Shown here one piece after another: positions 1 to 9,019 of a stretch of DNA of 64,000 nucleotides. A model generated the notes under the pieces. The model had not been told where the DNA came from and searched no databases. It saw only the letters and a program-made list of their open reading frames with translations. Made by a program: the position numbers and the translations under genes. The stretch is from Georgenia satyanarayanai (lineage in GTDB: Bacteria > Actinomycetota > Actinomycetes > Actinomycetales > Actinomycetaceae). Positions within the stretch are counted from its first letter, which is position 1, and each line of letters begins with the position of its first letter. The stretch is taken from NCBI RefSeq assembly GCF_900116375.1, contig NZ_UETB01000005.1, positions 62,001 through 126,000 of the forward strand, given 5' to 3'.

Positions 1-3000
1 GTCGAGACCGTCGAGTAGGTCTGCGGGAAGAACAGCACCTCGATCGCGCCCTCGAGGTCCTCGACGGTGGCGATGGCCCACGGGTTGCCGTTCTTCGTCA
101 TCTTCCGCTGCAGGGAGGTGACCAGACCCGCGATGGTGACCGTGGAGCCGTCGGCCCGGGTCTCGTCGGTGAGCAGGTTGGCGATCGAGACGTCCGCGGC
201 CCGCTGGAGCACGTGCTCGAGACCGAACAGCGGGTGGTCCGAGACGTAGAGCCCGAGCATCTGGCGCTCGAAGGTGAGCTTCTCCGGCTTGTCCCACTCG
301 GGCAGGTCGGGGATGTCGATGGTGAACCCGGCCCCGCCGGCCCCGCCGTCGCCGCCCAGGCCGGCGAAGAGGTCGAACTGGCCGACCGCCTCGTTGCGCT
401 TGACGTCGATGACCATGTCGATGGCCTCCTCGTGTCGGGCGAGGAGCGCGCGGCGGGTGTGGCCGAGGGAGTCGAAGGCCCCGGCCTTGATGAGCGACTC
501 GATGGTGCGCTTGTTGCACACGACAGCGGGCACCTTGTCGAGGAAGTCGGTGAAGGAGGTGTACTCCCCCTTCGCCTCGCGGGTGGAGATGATCGCCTCG
601 ACGACGTTCGCGCCGACGTTGCGCACCGCGGCGAGGCCGAAACGGATCTCCTCGCCGACGGCCGCGAAGGAGCCCACGGAGGTGTTGACGTCGGGGGGCA
701 GCACGGTGATGCCCATGTGCCGGGCCTCGCCGAGGTACAGCCCCAGGCGGTCCTTGTTCACCTGGGTGGAGGTGAGCAGGGCGGCCATGAACTCCGTGGG
801 GAAGTTCGCCTTCAGGTAGGCGGTCCAGTAGGAGATGATCCCGTACGCCGCCGAGTGGGCCTTGTTGAAGGCGTAGTCGGAGAAGGGCAGGAGGATGTCC
901 CACAGGGTCTTGACCGCGGCCGGGGAGTAGCCGCGCTCGAGCATGCCGGCCTCGAAGCTGGCGAACTGCTTGTCCAGCTCGGCCTTCTTCTTCTTGCCCA
1001 TGGCGCGGCGCAGCAGGTCGGCCTGGCCGAGGGTGTACCCGGCGACCTTCTGCGCGATCGCCATCACCTGCTCCTGGTAGACGATCAGGCCGTAGGTGGT
1101 GCCGAGGATCTCCGCGAGCGGCTCCTCGAGCTCGGGGTGGATCGGCTCGATCTCCTGCTGGCCGGTCTTGCGCAGCGCGTAGTTCGTGTGGGAGTTCGCG
1201 CCCATCGGGCCGGGCCGGTACAGCGCGCCGACGGCGGAGATGTCCTCGAAGTTGTCCGGGCGCATGAGGCGCAGCAGCGTGCGCATGCCGGCGCCGTCGA
1301 GCTGGAACACCCCGAGCGTGTCACCGCGGCCCAGCATGGCGTAGGTGAGGGGGTCGTCCAGCGGGAGGCGCTCGAGGTCCGGGACCGCCTTGCCGTTGCG
1401 CTCGATGTTCTCGAGCGCGTCGTCGATGACGGTGAGGTTGCGCAGCCCGAGGAAGTCCATCTTGAGCAGCCCGAGGTTCTCGCACTGCGGGTAGTCGAAC
1501 TGCGTGATTATCGCGCCGTCCTGCGGGCGCAGCATGACCGGGATGACGTCCTGGAGCGGCTCGCTGGACATGATGACGGCGCAGGCGTGCACGCCCCACT
1601 GCCGCTTGATGCCCTCCAGGCCCTGGGCGGTCTCGACGACGGACTGCGCGTCGGGGTCGGCGGCGTGGAGCTGGCGGAACTCCTCGGCCTCGGCGTAGCG
1701 CTTGTCGCGCGGGTCGAAGATGCCCGCGAGGGTGATGTCCTTGCCCATGACCGACGGCGGCATCGCCTTGGTGAGCTTCTCCCCCATCTGGAAGGGGAAG
1801 TCCAGGACGCGTGCGGAGTCCTTGAGGGCCTGCTTGGCCTTGATGGTGCCGTAGGTGACGACCTGGGCCACGCGGTCGTCGCCGTACTTCTCGGTGACGT
1901 ACCGGATCACCTCACCGCGGCGACGCTCGTCGAAGTCGACGTCGAAGTCGGGCATCGAGACGCGGTCGGGGTTGAGGAACCGCTCGAAGATGAGGCCGTG
2001 GACGAGCGGGTCGAGGTCGGTGATGCGCAGCGCGTAGGCGACCATCGAGCCGGCACCGGAGCCACGGCCCGGGCCCACGCGGATGCCCTGGGACTTGGCC
2101 CAGTTGATGAAGTCGGCGACGACGAGGAAGTAGCCGGGGAAGCCCATCTGGGTGATGACCTCGACCTCGTACCGCGCCTGCTTCTCGACGTGGTCGGGCA
2201 CGCCGTCGGGGTAGCGGTAGTTCAGGCCCTTCTCGACCTCCTTGACGAACCACGAGTGCTCGTCCTCCCCCGCGGGCACGGGGAAGCGGGGCATGTAGTT
2301 CGCACCGTCGGCGGCGGTCCGGAAGGTGACGTCGCACTGCTCGGCGACGAGCAGGGTGTTGTCGCAGGCCTCGGGGAGGTCGCGGAAGACCTCGCGCATC
2401 TCGGCGGCGGGGCGCAGGTAGTAGGTGTCGCCGGTGAAGGCGAAGCGGCTGCCGCCCTGGTCGTAGCTCGGCTCGGTGAGCTTGCTGCCCGACTGGAGGG
2501 CGAGCATGACCTCGTGTGTACGGGCGTCGTCCGGGCGCGTGTAGTGGGAGTCGTTGGTGGCCAGGAGCGGCGCACCGATGTCCTTGGCCAGGCGCAGGAG
2601 GTCGGTGACGACGCGGCGCTCGATGTCCAGGCCGTGGTCCATGAGCTCGACGTAGTAGTTCTCGCGGCCGAAGATGTCCTGCAGCTCGCGGGCGGCGCGC
2701 AGCGCCTCGTCGTACTGGCCGAGCCGGATGCGGGTCTGCACCTCGCCCGACGGGCAGCCGGTGGTGGCGATGAGGCCGTCGGCGTGGGTGGAGATGAGCT
2801 CGCGGTCCATCCGCGGCCACTTGCCCATCTGCCCCTCGATGGAGGCGCGCGACCCGAGCCGGAAGAGGTTGTTCATCCCCTGGTTGTTGCGGGCCAGGAG
2901 CGTCATGTGGGTGTAGGAGCCGCGGGCGGAGACGTCGTCCTTGGCCTGGTGCTCCTCGCCCCACCGCACCCGGGACTTGTCGAAGCGCGAGGTGCCCGGC

Positions 3001-3227
3001 GTGACGTAGGCCTCGAGCCCGATGATGGGCTTGACGCCGTGCTTCTGGGCGCTGGACCAGAAGTCGAAGGCCCCGAAGAGGTAGCCGTGGTCGGTGATCG
3101 CCAGGGCGGGCTGGCCCATCCGGGCGGCCTCGCCCAGCAGCTCGTCGACCTTGGAGGCACCGTCGAGCATCGAGTACTCGGTGTGCACGTGGAGGTGGGT
3201 GAAGTTGTCAGATCCTCCAGCAGCCAT
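1..3227 (-). CDS. dnaE: DNA polymerase III alpha subunit (replicative polymerase), 3' end beyond window
   Basis: Catalytic subunit of the replicative DNA polymerase (C-family polymerase, DnaE1 type). About 1075 residues are visible; the family is about 1180, so only the C-terminal tail is missing. An N-terminal PHP domain starts with FTHLHVHTEYSMLDG (residues 8-22). The palm motif PDFDVDF lies at about residues 426-432 (Asp427 and Asp429), and the third catalytic Asp is in KMDFLGLRNL (about 591). The fragment ends inside the OB-fold (VTIAGLVTSLQRKMTKNG). The ATG at 3227 has no Shine-Dalgarno sequence but lies 7 nt after a -10-like TAGACT, so the mRNA is probably leaderless. It follows the monooxygenase genes on the same strand but appears to have its own promoter. 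No intein or frameshift is seen. Confidence 0.97.
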   Translation of the reverse strand, partial: MAAGGSDNFTHLHVHTEYSMLDGASKVDELLGEAARMGQPALAITDHGYLFGAFDFWSSAQKHGVKPIIGLEAYVTPGTSRFDKSRVRWGEEHQAKDDVSARGSYTHMTLLARNNQGMNNLFRLGSRASIEGQMGKWPRMDRELISTHADGLIATTGCPSGEVQTRIRLGQYDEALRAARELQDIFGRENYYVELMDHGLDIERRVVTDLLRLAKDIGAPLLATNDSHYTRPDDARTHEVMLALQSGSKLTEPSYDQGGSRFAFTGDTYYLRPAAEMREVFRDLPEACDNTLLVAEQCDVTFRTAADGANYMPRFPVPAGEDEHSWFVKEVEKGLNYRYPDGVPDHVEKQARYEVEVITQMGFPGYFLVVADFINWAKSQGIRVGPGRGSGAGSMVAYALRITDLDPLVHGLIFERFLNPDRVSMPDFDVDFDERRRGEVIRYVTEKYGDDRVAQVVTYGTIKAKQALKDSARVLDFPFQMGEKLTKAMPPSVMGKDITLAGIFDPRDKRYAEAEEFRQLHAADPDAQSVVETAQGLEGIKRQWGVHACAVIMSSEPLQDVIPVMLRPQDGAIITQFDYPQCENLGLLKMDFLGLRNLTVIDDALENIERNGKAVPDLERLPLDDPLTYAMLGRGDTLGVFQLDGAGMRTLLRLMRPDNFEDISAVGALYRPGPMGANSHTNYALRKTGQQEIEPIHPELEEPLAEILGTTYGLIVYQEQVMAIAQKVAGYTLGQADLLRRAMGKKKKAELDKQFASFEAGMLERGYSPAAVKTLWDILLPFSDYAFNKAHSAAYGIISYWTAYLKANFPTEFMAALLTSTQVNKDRLGLYLGEARHMGITVLPPDVNTSVGSFAAVGEEIRFGLAAVRNVGANVVEAIISTREAKGEYTSFTDFLDKVPAVVCNKRTIESLIKAGAFDSLGHTRRALLARHEEAIDMVIDVKRNEAVGQFDLFAGLGGDGGAGGAGFTIDIPDLPEWDKPEKLTFERQMLGLYVSDHPLFGLEHVLQRAADVSIANLLTDETRADGSTVTIAGLVTSLQRKMTKNGNPWAIATVEDLEGAIEVLFFPQTYSTVS

Positions 3228-3234
3228 GCCCGTC

Positions 3235-3257
3235 AGTCTAGGTCGCGCGACTGACAC
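3235..3257 (-). promoter_or_regulatory. Putative dnaE promoter, RecA-NDp/PafBC-like
   Basis: On the minus strand, GTGTCAGTC is followed by exactly 8 nt and then TAGACT, with the dnaE ATG 7 nt further on. The actinobacterial damage-inducible RecA-NDp motif recognised by PafBC is TTGTCRGTG-N8-TANNNT. This site differs at the first and last positions of the upstream element and fits the spacer and -10. Calling it a promoter is a sequence inference. Confidence 0.4.
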
Positions 3258-3297
3258 GACCGGCCATCTCGAGGGGAGATCCAGGTCGCTCGGCGTG
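3241..3297. repeat. 57-bp imperfect direct repeat, copy A
   Basis: This stretch aligns without gaps to 4676-4732. By hand alignment 46 of 57 positions agree, and the last 20 (3278-3297, gatccaggtcgctcggcgtg) are identical. Copy A lies between the monooxygenase stop at 3388 and the dnaE start, and overlaps the proposed dnaE promoter. The two copies bracket the 3388-4569 gene. A small hairpin (acgccg ttcc cggcgt, 3301-3316) lies next to it. Confidence 0.75.
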
Positions 3298-3387
3298 TCG
3301 ACGCCGTTCCCGGCGTGAGGCAGCCACGACGACGCGCGCAGCAGCCGCGCGGGACGTCTCCGTCGCCCCCGGAGCCGGCGGTTCGGG

Positions 3388-4569
3388 TCAGGACTCGACC
3401 AGCTCTGGCTCCCAGTGGGCGAACCGTGCCAGCGACGACAGCGCAACGGTGGCGGGCGTGGCGCGCACCAGCAGGTCGCGCAGCGCAACGACGGGCGCGG
3501 AGCGCAGCTCGTGCCCGAACCGGCCGCTCCAGCGGGAGGCCCGAGCCACCGCCTGCGACCGCGGCCGCCGGGTGCGGTCGTAGACGCGGAGCGCGGCGGG
3601 GACATCGTCCTCGTACCGGGCCAGCGCCCGCCCGAGCACGACGGCGTCCTCCAGGGCCTGCGCCGCGCCCTGCCCGAGGTTCGGTGTCATGGCGTGGGCG
3701 GCGTCCCCGAGGAGAGCGGCAGCGCCGGTGACGTAGCTGGGCAGGGGCACTGCGAGGTGCTGCAGGTCGTGGCGCAGGACGGCACCCGGCTCGGTGGCGG
3801 CGAGCAGGTCGGGGATCGGGGCGTGCCAGCCGGCGAAGCGCCTGCGCAGGTGGGCGGCCTCGTCCGCGAACCGGTGCCCCACGGGGGCGCCGGCGACGGC
3901 CGCGAACCAGTAGACCCGCCCGTCCACCAGGGGCACCGTTCCGAACTCCGTGCCTGGGCCCCAGGTGACGGCACCGACGAGGTCGAGCGGCCACCGCTCT
4001 GCGGTCACCGAGCGCCAGGCCGTCACGCCCGTGTGGGCCGGACCCGGGTGGTCGGGCCAGAGCCTGCGACGTACGGCCGACCCGATGCCGTCGGCTCCGA
4101 CGACGAGATCCGCCGTGATCGTGCGCCGCTCCCCGTCACGGACGAAGGTGACCGACGCGGGCGGTCCAGCGGTGACGTCGAGAACCTCGGCGCCCGTGAC
4201 GAGCGCGCCAGCGGGCAGCACCTCGCGCAGCACCCGGTGCAGCTGCTCACGGTGGATCCCGATGGCCGAGGTGCCGAGCTCCCGTTCCAGGGCGGCGCTG
4301 TCGACCCGCGCGAGCCAGCGTCCTGAGCGGTCCCGGACCCCACCGCCGCCCTGGGGCGTGGCGGAGGTGACGACGGCGTCGGCGAGGCCGAGCTCGCGCA
4401 GCGCCCGTTGCCCGTTCGCCATGATCGTGAGGCCCGCGCCTATCTCCCCGCCCTCGGCGGAGCGTTCCAGCACGGTGACGTCCCAGCCCGCCAGTCTCAG
4501 CGCGGTCGCTGCGGCAAGCCCGCCGATGCCGCCGCCGACGACGACGCCGCTGCGTCCACGGTCAGCCAC
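3388..4569 (-). CDS. FAD-dependent monooxygenase (aromatic hydroxylase family)
   Basis: A 393-residue single-component flavoprotein of the p-hydroxybenzoate hydroxylase superfamily, expected to hydroxylate or epoxidise a small substrate using NAD(P)H and O2 in the cytoplasm. The N-terminal dinucleotide-binding motif VVVGGGIGGLAAATAL is at residues 9-24. The second FAD/ribityl motif LLGDAAHAMTPNLGQGAA is near residue 285. The length is normal for the family. The GTG start at 4569 is preceded by AGGAG with a 5-nt gap. It lies 204 bp downstream of a second flavin monooxygenase on the same strand and is bracketed by the 57-bp direct repeats. The substrate cannot be told from sequence. Zeaxanthin-epoxidase-like or salicylate-hydroxylase-like labels would be equally uncertain. 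Confidence 0.85.
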   Translation of the reverse strand: MADRGRSGVVVGGGIGGLAAATALRLAGWDVTVLERSAEGGEIGAGLTIMANGQRALRELGLADAVVTSATPQGGGGVRDRSGRWLARVDSAALERELGTSAIGIHREQLHRVLREVLPAGALVTGAEVLDVTAGPPASVTFVRDGERRTITADLVVGADGIGSAVRRRLWPDHPGPAHTGVTAWRSVTAERWPLDLVGAVTWGPGTEFGTVPLVDGRVYWFAAVAGAPVGHRFADEAAHLRRRFAGWHAPIPDLLAATEPGAVLRHDLQHLAVPLPSYVTGAAALLGDAAHAMTPNLGQGAAQALEDAVVLGRALARYEDDVPAALRVYDRTRRPRSQAVARASRWSGRFGHELRSAPVVALRDLLVRATPATVALSSLARFAHWEPELVES

Positions 4570-4675
4570 GGCAACTCCTCTCGCTCCTGAGCGCCCGGCG
4601 GCCCGCCGCCGGTGAGGACGCCCATCATGCCGCAGCCCGGGTGGCCGGTGACGTCGGAGCGACGAGCGGTGTCCT

Positions 4676-4732
4676 CGTCACGGGACGGACACAGCCGGCC
4701 ACCTCGGGCCGGGATCCAGGTCGCTCGGCGTG
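4676..4732. repeat. 57-bp imperfect direct repeat, copy B
   Basis: Partner of 3241-3297 (46/57 identical by hand alignment, with a 20-bp identical block at 4713-4732). It lies in the 204-bp gap between the two monooxygenase genes. The counterpart of the copy A -10 element is not conserved here, so this copy is unlikely to be an equivalent promoter. The rest of the gap (4570-4773) is G+C-rich and holds nothing else I can identify. Confidence 0.75.
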
Positions 4733-4773
4733 CGGGCGCCGACGGCGGTGGCGGGCGGCCGCCGCGCGCCCGG

Positions 4774-5856
4774 TCACGGGCGGACGGACGCCCCGGCACG
4801 GTGGGCTCGGCGCGCGATGTCGCCCACCACCAGCTCGGCGTCCGGGACGACGCCGAAGGAGTTGTGCGAGGAGAACCGGTGCTGGAAGAGCTGCCCGAGG
4901 ACGTAGAGACCGGGCTGACCGGTGACGGCGCCGCGGTCGTTGTCGAGGAAGCCGGAGGAGTCCAGCCCGGGCAGCTCGATCCAGTCGTGGCCGGGGAGGA
5001 AGCCGGTGGCCCACACGACGTTGGCGACGTCGAGCACCTCACCGACAGCGGTGACGGGCAGGCCCTCCACGACGTCGGTCACGCGCGCGGCGCGGCGCAC
5101 GCCCGCGTCGGCGAGGTCCCGGGGCTTGACCCGGATGAGCGGCGTGCCGTGGCCCGACAGCAGCTTCTCCCTCGACCTGCGGCCGGGCGGGGTGTCCCGC
5201 GTGAGGACGTGGTTCCAGGTGAGGGCGATGAGGGGGAAGACGGTGAGCATCGCCTTGGACTCGATACGGAGCGGGACGTGCCCCGGGTGGCGTCCGCACA
5301 GCACGACGTCGTGGGTGGCGGCGAGCTCGAGGGCGATGTCCGCCCCGGAGTTCGCCGCACCGACGACGGCGACGCCGCCCGGCTGCAGCTGGGCCGGGTT
5401 GCGGTAGTCGACCGAGTGCAGCTGCACGATCCCGGAGGAGAGCCGCCGGGCGAGGGCCGGGACGTTCGGGACCCGCTCGGCCCCGGTCGCCAGGACGACG
5501 TTGGCGGCGGTGAGGGTGGCCGCGCCGGCGGTCACCTGGAACCGGTCGCCGTCCCGGAAGAGCCCGTCGACGGCGACACCCGTCCTGATGTCCATGCCGA
5601 CACGCTCGGCGTAGGTGCTGAGGTACGCGGCCATCTGCGCGCCCGAGGGGAAGAGCTCGTCGCTCGGGAAGGGCATGCCGGGCAGCCCGAGGCTGCCCGC
5701 GGGGGTGAACATCCGCATCGTGTCCCAGCGGTGGTTCCACCCTCCGCCGACGCGGTCGTCGGCCTCGAGGACCGTGAACGGCAGCCCGCGGCGGGCGAGG
5801 TGGTAGCCGGCGACGAGTCCCGCCTGTCCGGCACCGATGACGATCGTGTGGTCCAT
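4774..5856 (-). CDS. Flavin-containing monooxygenase / FAD-dependent oxidoreductase
   Basis: A 360-residue two-dinucleotide-domain flavoprotein resembling the CzcO/ArsO-like flavin-containing and Baeyer-Villiger monooxygenases. The FAD motif IVIGAGQAGLVAGYHLARRG is at residues 5-24. A second nucleotide-binding motif, VVGAANSGADIALELA, is at mid-protein. The typical VVWATGFLPGHDW occurs near residue 300, and a late SSHNSFGVVPDAELV segment closes the FAD fold. An in-frame extension to 5934 exists, but the ATG at 5856 has GGGAG just upstream and starts the family at its normal N-terminus. It lies 126 bp downstream of a LuxR-type regulator on the same strand, which suggests local control. The substrate is unknown. 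Confidence 0.85.
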   Translation of the reverse strand: MDHTIVIGAGQAGLVAGYHLARRGLPFTVLEADDRVGGGWNHRWDTMRMFTPAGSLGLPGMPFPSDELFPSGAQMAAYLSTYAERVGMDIRTGVAVDGLFRDGDRFQVTAGAATLTAANVVLATGAERVPNVPALARRLSSGIVQLHSVDYRNPAQLQPGGVAVVGAANSGADIALELAATHDVVLCGRHPGHVPLRIESKAMLTVFPLIALTWNHVLTRDTPPGRRSREKLLSGHGTPLIRVKPRDLADAGVRRAARVTDVVEGLPVTAVGEVLDVANVVWATGFLPGHDWIELPGLDSSGFLDNDRGAVTGQPGLYVLGQLFQHRFSSHNSFGVVPDAELVVGDIARRAHRAGASVRP

Positions 5857-5982
5857 GGTCTGCTCCCTCGGTCGCTGCGACGGTTCGAACGCTACGGAGG
5901 GGCCGGGGCCGGGCGCATCGGTGGAACCACCCAACCGGGGACGACGGCGGGAGTGGGTACCGCCGGCGGGTGGTGCGGCGGG

Positions 5983-7581
5983 TCAGAGCAGCTGCCACGC
6001 GACGGCGCGTGACGTGGCGGCAGCCCGGCTGGTGACGTCGAGCTTGGTGAGGATGTTGCTCACGTGCCGGTCGACCGTGCGCTCGCTGAGGACCAGGCTC
6101 TCGGCGATGGCCCGGTTGGTGGCCCCGGTGGCGACGAGCCGCAGCACCTCGACCTCGCGCGCGGTGAGCAGCTGACGGGCTCGCTGGTCCAGCGCCTCGA
6201 CGTCCGGCCCTGCGCCGAGGCTCGTGAAGATCTCCCGGGCGGTGTCCCGCTCGCGGCCGGCGGACTCGACGTCACCGAGGGCGTGGCAGGCTGCCGCCAC
6301 GAGCGCCCGGGCCCGCGCCTCCTCGTAGGGCACCGCGGTGCGCAGCCAGGTGGTGAGGGCGCGGCGCGCCGCGGCCCCGCCCTCCGCGGGCCGGCCGGCC
6401 GCCAGCGCGAGGCGGGCCTGCGCCTGGGCGGCGACCGCGCGGACGAGGTCACTGTCCTGCCGCTCGGCGAGCCCAACCAGCTCCTCCGCTGCTGCGCTCG
6501 CCCCGGGCTCGTCCCGCACGGCGAGCAGGACCTCCACCGCCGCCGCGAGCAGGGGCACCCTCCGTGCGACCGCGCTCGGCTCGACCAGGGCCCGGCGCAC
6601 CATGGCGGCCGCCGCCTGTGTGCTGCCCCGGGCGAGGCGGAGCAGGGCGAGACCGGGCTGCGGCTCCCACCCGCCGCGGGCAGCCGCGGCGTACGCCGCG
6701 TCCGCGTCCGGCCACCGCCCCTGGAGCCGCGCCAGGTCACCGCGCACGGACGCCGCGAGCGCCGCGGAGGTCCGGTCGACGTCGTCGTCCAGGCCGACGA
6801 GGAGGGCGTCGGCTCCCACCCAGTCCCCCACGAGCTGGCGGAGCTCGGCGCGGCGCACCCGGCACTCCCCGACGAAGCCCGCCATCTCCGGCTGGGTGGC
6901 GCACCAGCCCGCCATGGCGTCGGTCCACTCGTGCGCGCGCCCGATGTCGTAGACCTCCCAGCACCCGGAGACGACCCCGCAGTAGACGATCCCGGTGACC
7001 ATCGAGGACACGCGGTCGGCGGTGACGACGACCATCGCCTCGTCGAGCAGGGCGCAGCCCTCCTGCACGAGGCCCTCGGCGAGGCGGAGGAGCCCGGCCT
7101 GGTGGAGGGCCAGGGCGGCGAGGTCGGGGTCGGCGGACTCGTGGGCCGCGCGTGCGGCAGCGACGGCCAGGCGGGCGGCGCCGGCGAGGTCGCCGCTGCC
7201 CGCGGCGGGGAACGAGCGCGCGAGCGACAGGTAGCCCGCGAGCCGCTCGTCGCCTCCTGCCGGCGCGAGCCGCTCGAGCCGCTGCAGCCACCCGGTGCCG
7301 TGGGCCAGCTCCCCGTCGTGGAGGTGCTGCACCGCGATCCAGAAGGAGCTCAGGGCCGCTGCGGCGTCGTCACCGCGGCCGAGGTGCCGCCGGTAGGCGA
7401 GCTCCCGGGCGGCGAAGTACTCCTCCCTCCGGTGAAGCAGGTGGGCGCACTCGGCCATCCGGTCGAGGTCCCGCGGGTCGAGCGGCGCGGTGCGCTCCGC
7501 CTCGCGGAACGCGGCGAAGGCCGTGGCCCACCGTCGGTCGGTGTACGCCGACCGAGCACGGGCGAGGGCGTCGCTGCTCAC
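5983..7581 (-). CDS. LuxR-type transcriptional regulator with TPR-like N-terminus
   Basis: A 532-residue protein whose last ~60 residues form a LuxR/FixJ helix-turn-helix (LTAREVEVLRLVATGATNRA ... SERTVDRHVSNILTKLDV). The first ~450 residues are Ala/Leu-rich helical hairpins (for example FAAFREAERTAPLDPRDLDR) that read like tetratricopeptide repeats. No P-loop is seen, so it is not a full LAL/MalT ATPase. It lies immediately upstream of the two flavin monooxygenases on the same strand and is the obvious candidate regulator of them (inference). The GTG start at 7581 is preceded by GATACT with a 6-nt gap, which could be a -10 for a leaderless mRNA; GGGGAG directly abuts the start. Confidence 0.85.
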   Translation of the reverse strand: MSSDALARARSAYTDRRWATAFAAFREAERTAPLDPRDLDRMAECAHLLHRREEYFAARELAYRRHLGRGDDAAAALSSFWIAVQHLHDGELAHGTGWLQRLERLAPAGGDERLAGYLSLARSFPAAGSGDLAGAARLAVAAARAAHESADPDLAALALHQAGLLRLAEGLVQEGCALLDEAMVVVTADRVSSMVTGIVYCGVVSGCWEVYDIGRAHEWTDAMAGWCATQPEMAGFVGECRVRRAELRQLVGDWVGADALLVGLDDDVDRTSAALAASVRGDLARLQGRWPDADAAYAAAARGGWEPQPGLALLRLARGSTQAAAAMVRRALVEPSAVARRVPLLAAAVEVLLAVRDEPGASAAAEELVGLAERQDSDLVRAVAAQAQARLALAAGRPAEGGAAARRALTTWLRTAVPYEEARARALVAAACHALGDVESAGRERDTAREIFTSLGAGPDVEALDQRARQLLTAREVEVLRLVATGATNRAIAESLVLSERTVDRHVSNILTKLDVTSRAAATSRAVAWQLL

Positions 7582-7609
7582 CTCCCCAGTATCGCGCTCA
7601 CCTGGCGCG

Positions 7610-7633
7610 CTACCGGGCTACCGGGCTACCGGG
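7610..7633. repeat. Three tandem copies of an 8-bp unit
   Basis: The unit ctaccggg occurs three times head to tail across the 3' end of the GNAT gene. The third copy begins with the cta that forms the gene's TAG stop on the minus strand. This is probably replication slippage and moves only the trailing bases. Confidence 0.8.
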
Positions 7634-8096
7634 TGAGGGTGCGGGCCATGTCCTGGTGCCAGATGTCGGCGTCGAGGTAGCGCTCACCGGACACGACGGA
7701 GAAGCCGAGCCGCTCGTAGAAGCCCATGGCCGACTCCTGCGCGCTGAGGACGACCTCGACGGCCGGCGGCGCGCCCACGGCGTGGTGCTCGAGGGCGAGC
7801 TCGACGATCGCGGTCACGAGCCGGGCACCCACGCCGCGGCCGCGCGCTGCTGCGTGCACGGCCAGGCGCCCGAGGTGGACGTGACCTGGCGCGTCGAGCA
7901 GGAGCCGGCCCGTGCCGAGCACCTCGCCGGTGGCCTCGTCGACGGCGAGCACATGGGTGGTCGTCGGGTCTTCGTCGAGCTCGTCGACCTCGATGTCCGC
8001 CGGCACGCCCTGCTCGTCGACGAAGACGGCGAAGCGCACCGCCCAGGCCGCCTCGAGCTCCTCGCGGGTGGTGACGGTGCGGACGAGCACGCTCAC
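7626..8096 (-). CDS. GNAT-family N-acetyltransferase
   Basis: A 156-residue acetyltransferase. The acetyl-CoA pyrophosphate-binding loop reads [18 protein letters not shown], followed by the C-terminal [19 protein letters not shown] typical of GNAT folds. The N-terminal [20 protein letters not shown] resembles the ElaA-like subgroup. The substrate is unknown. The GTG start at 8096 overlaps the stop of the upstream pseudouridine synthase gene by 4 nt (GTGA), which shows translational coupling within an lspA-rluD-GNAT operon. A longer in-frame reading to 8843 runs antisense-like through the rluD gene and is not real. Confidence 0.88.
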   Translation of the reverse strand: MSVLVRTVTTREELEAAWAVRFAVFVDEQGVPADIEVDELDEDPTTTHVLAVDEATGEVLGTGRLLLDAPGHVHLGRLAVHAAARGRGVGARLVTAIVELALEHHAVGAPPAVEVVLSAQESAMGFYERLGFSVVSGERYLDADIWHQDMARTLTR

Positions 8097-9019
8097 CGGC
8101 GTCCCTCCCGCACCATCTCGAGCGCCCCCGCCAGGTCGTCGGGGTACTCGCTGGTGACGACGAGCTCCCGGCCGTCGCGCGGGTGGGCGAAGCCGAGACG
8201 CACCGCGTGCAGCCACTGCCGGGTCAGGCCCAGCCGCTGGGCGAGGACGGGGTCGGCGCCGTAGGTCGTGTCCCCCAGGCAGGGGTGGCGCACCGCGGAG
8301 GTGTGGACCCGGATCTGGTGGGTGCGGCCGGTCTCGAGGTGGATCTCGAGCAGGGACGCCCCGGACATCGCCTCGAGCGTCTCGTAGTGCGTGACGGCGG
8401 GCTTGCCGTCGGCGACGACGGCGAAGCGGTAGTCGTGCCGCGGGTCGCGTCCCACGGGCGCGTCGATGGTCCCGGCGAACGGGTCCATGTGGCCCTGGAC
8501 GAGCGCGTGGTAGACCTTCTCGACCGTACGTTCCTTGAACGCCCGCTTGAGGACGGTGTAGGCGAGCTCGGACTTGGCCACGACCATGAGCCCGGACGTG
8601 CCGACGTCGAGCCGGTGGACGACGCCCTGCCGCTCGGCCGCCCCGGAGGTGGAGACCCGGTACCCGGCGGCGTGGAGGCTCCCGACGACGGTGGGCCCCT
8701 GCCAGCCGGGGCTGGCGTGGGCGGCCACCCCGACGGGCTTGTCGACGACGACGACGTCGTCGTCCTCGTAGGCGATCGCCAGTCCCGCGACGGGCTCCGG
8801 CGGTGGCGCCGACGGGGCGTCGGGCAGGGTGATCTCGAGCCACCCGCCGGCGACGAGCCGGTCGGACTTGGCCAGGGTGCGGCCGTCGAGGACGACACCG
8901 CCCTCGGTGGCCAGCTCGGCGGCGCGGGTGCGGGACAGGCCGAGCAGCCGAGACAGGGCGGCGTCGACGCGTTCGCCGGCGAGTCCGTCAGGGACGGGCA
9001 GGGAACGGGTCTCAGGCAT
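8093..9019 (-). CDS. RluD/RluA-family rRNA pseudouridine synthase
   Basis: A 308-residue enzyme that isomerises specific uridines in 23S rRNA to pseudouridine. An N-terminal S4 RNA-binding domain covers about residues 14-70 ([20 protein letters not shown]). The catalytic domain carries [18 protein letters not shown], where the Asp in HRLD is the nucleophile, and the family ending GRTHQIRVH. The ATG at 9019 overlaps the end of lspA by 8 nt. The lspA-rluD order is standard in actinobacteria. The precise target uridine cannot be assigned from sequence. Confidence 0.93.
   Translation of the reverse strand: MPETRSLPVPDGLAGERVDAALSRLLGLSRTRAAELATEGGVVLDGRTLAKSDRLVAGGWLEITLPDAPSAPPPEPVAGLAIAYEDDDVVVVDKPVGVAAHASPGWQGPTVVGSLHAAGYRVSTSGAAERQGVVHRLDVGTSGLMVVAKSELAYTVLKRAFKERTVEKVYHALVQGHMDPFAGTIDAPVGRDPRHDYRFAVVADGKPAVTHYETLEAMSGASLLEIHLETGRTHQIRVHTSAVRHPCLGDTTYGADPVLAQRLGLTRQWLHAVRLGFAHPRDGRELVVTSEYPDDLAGALEMVREGRR

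Noticed and set aside
213-3254. A 1013-codon plus-strand open reading frame opposite dnaE
   Set aside because: It is the antisense shadow of a strongly conserved gene in very G+C-rich DNA, low-complexity in composition (Val/Leu/Gly/Asp/Arg), with no recognisable domain.
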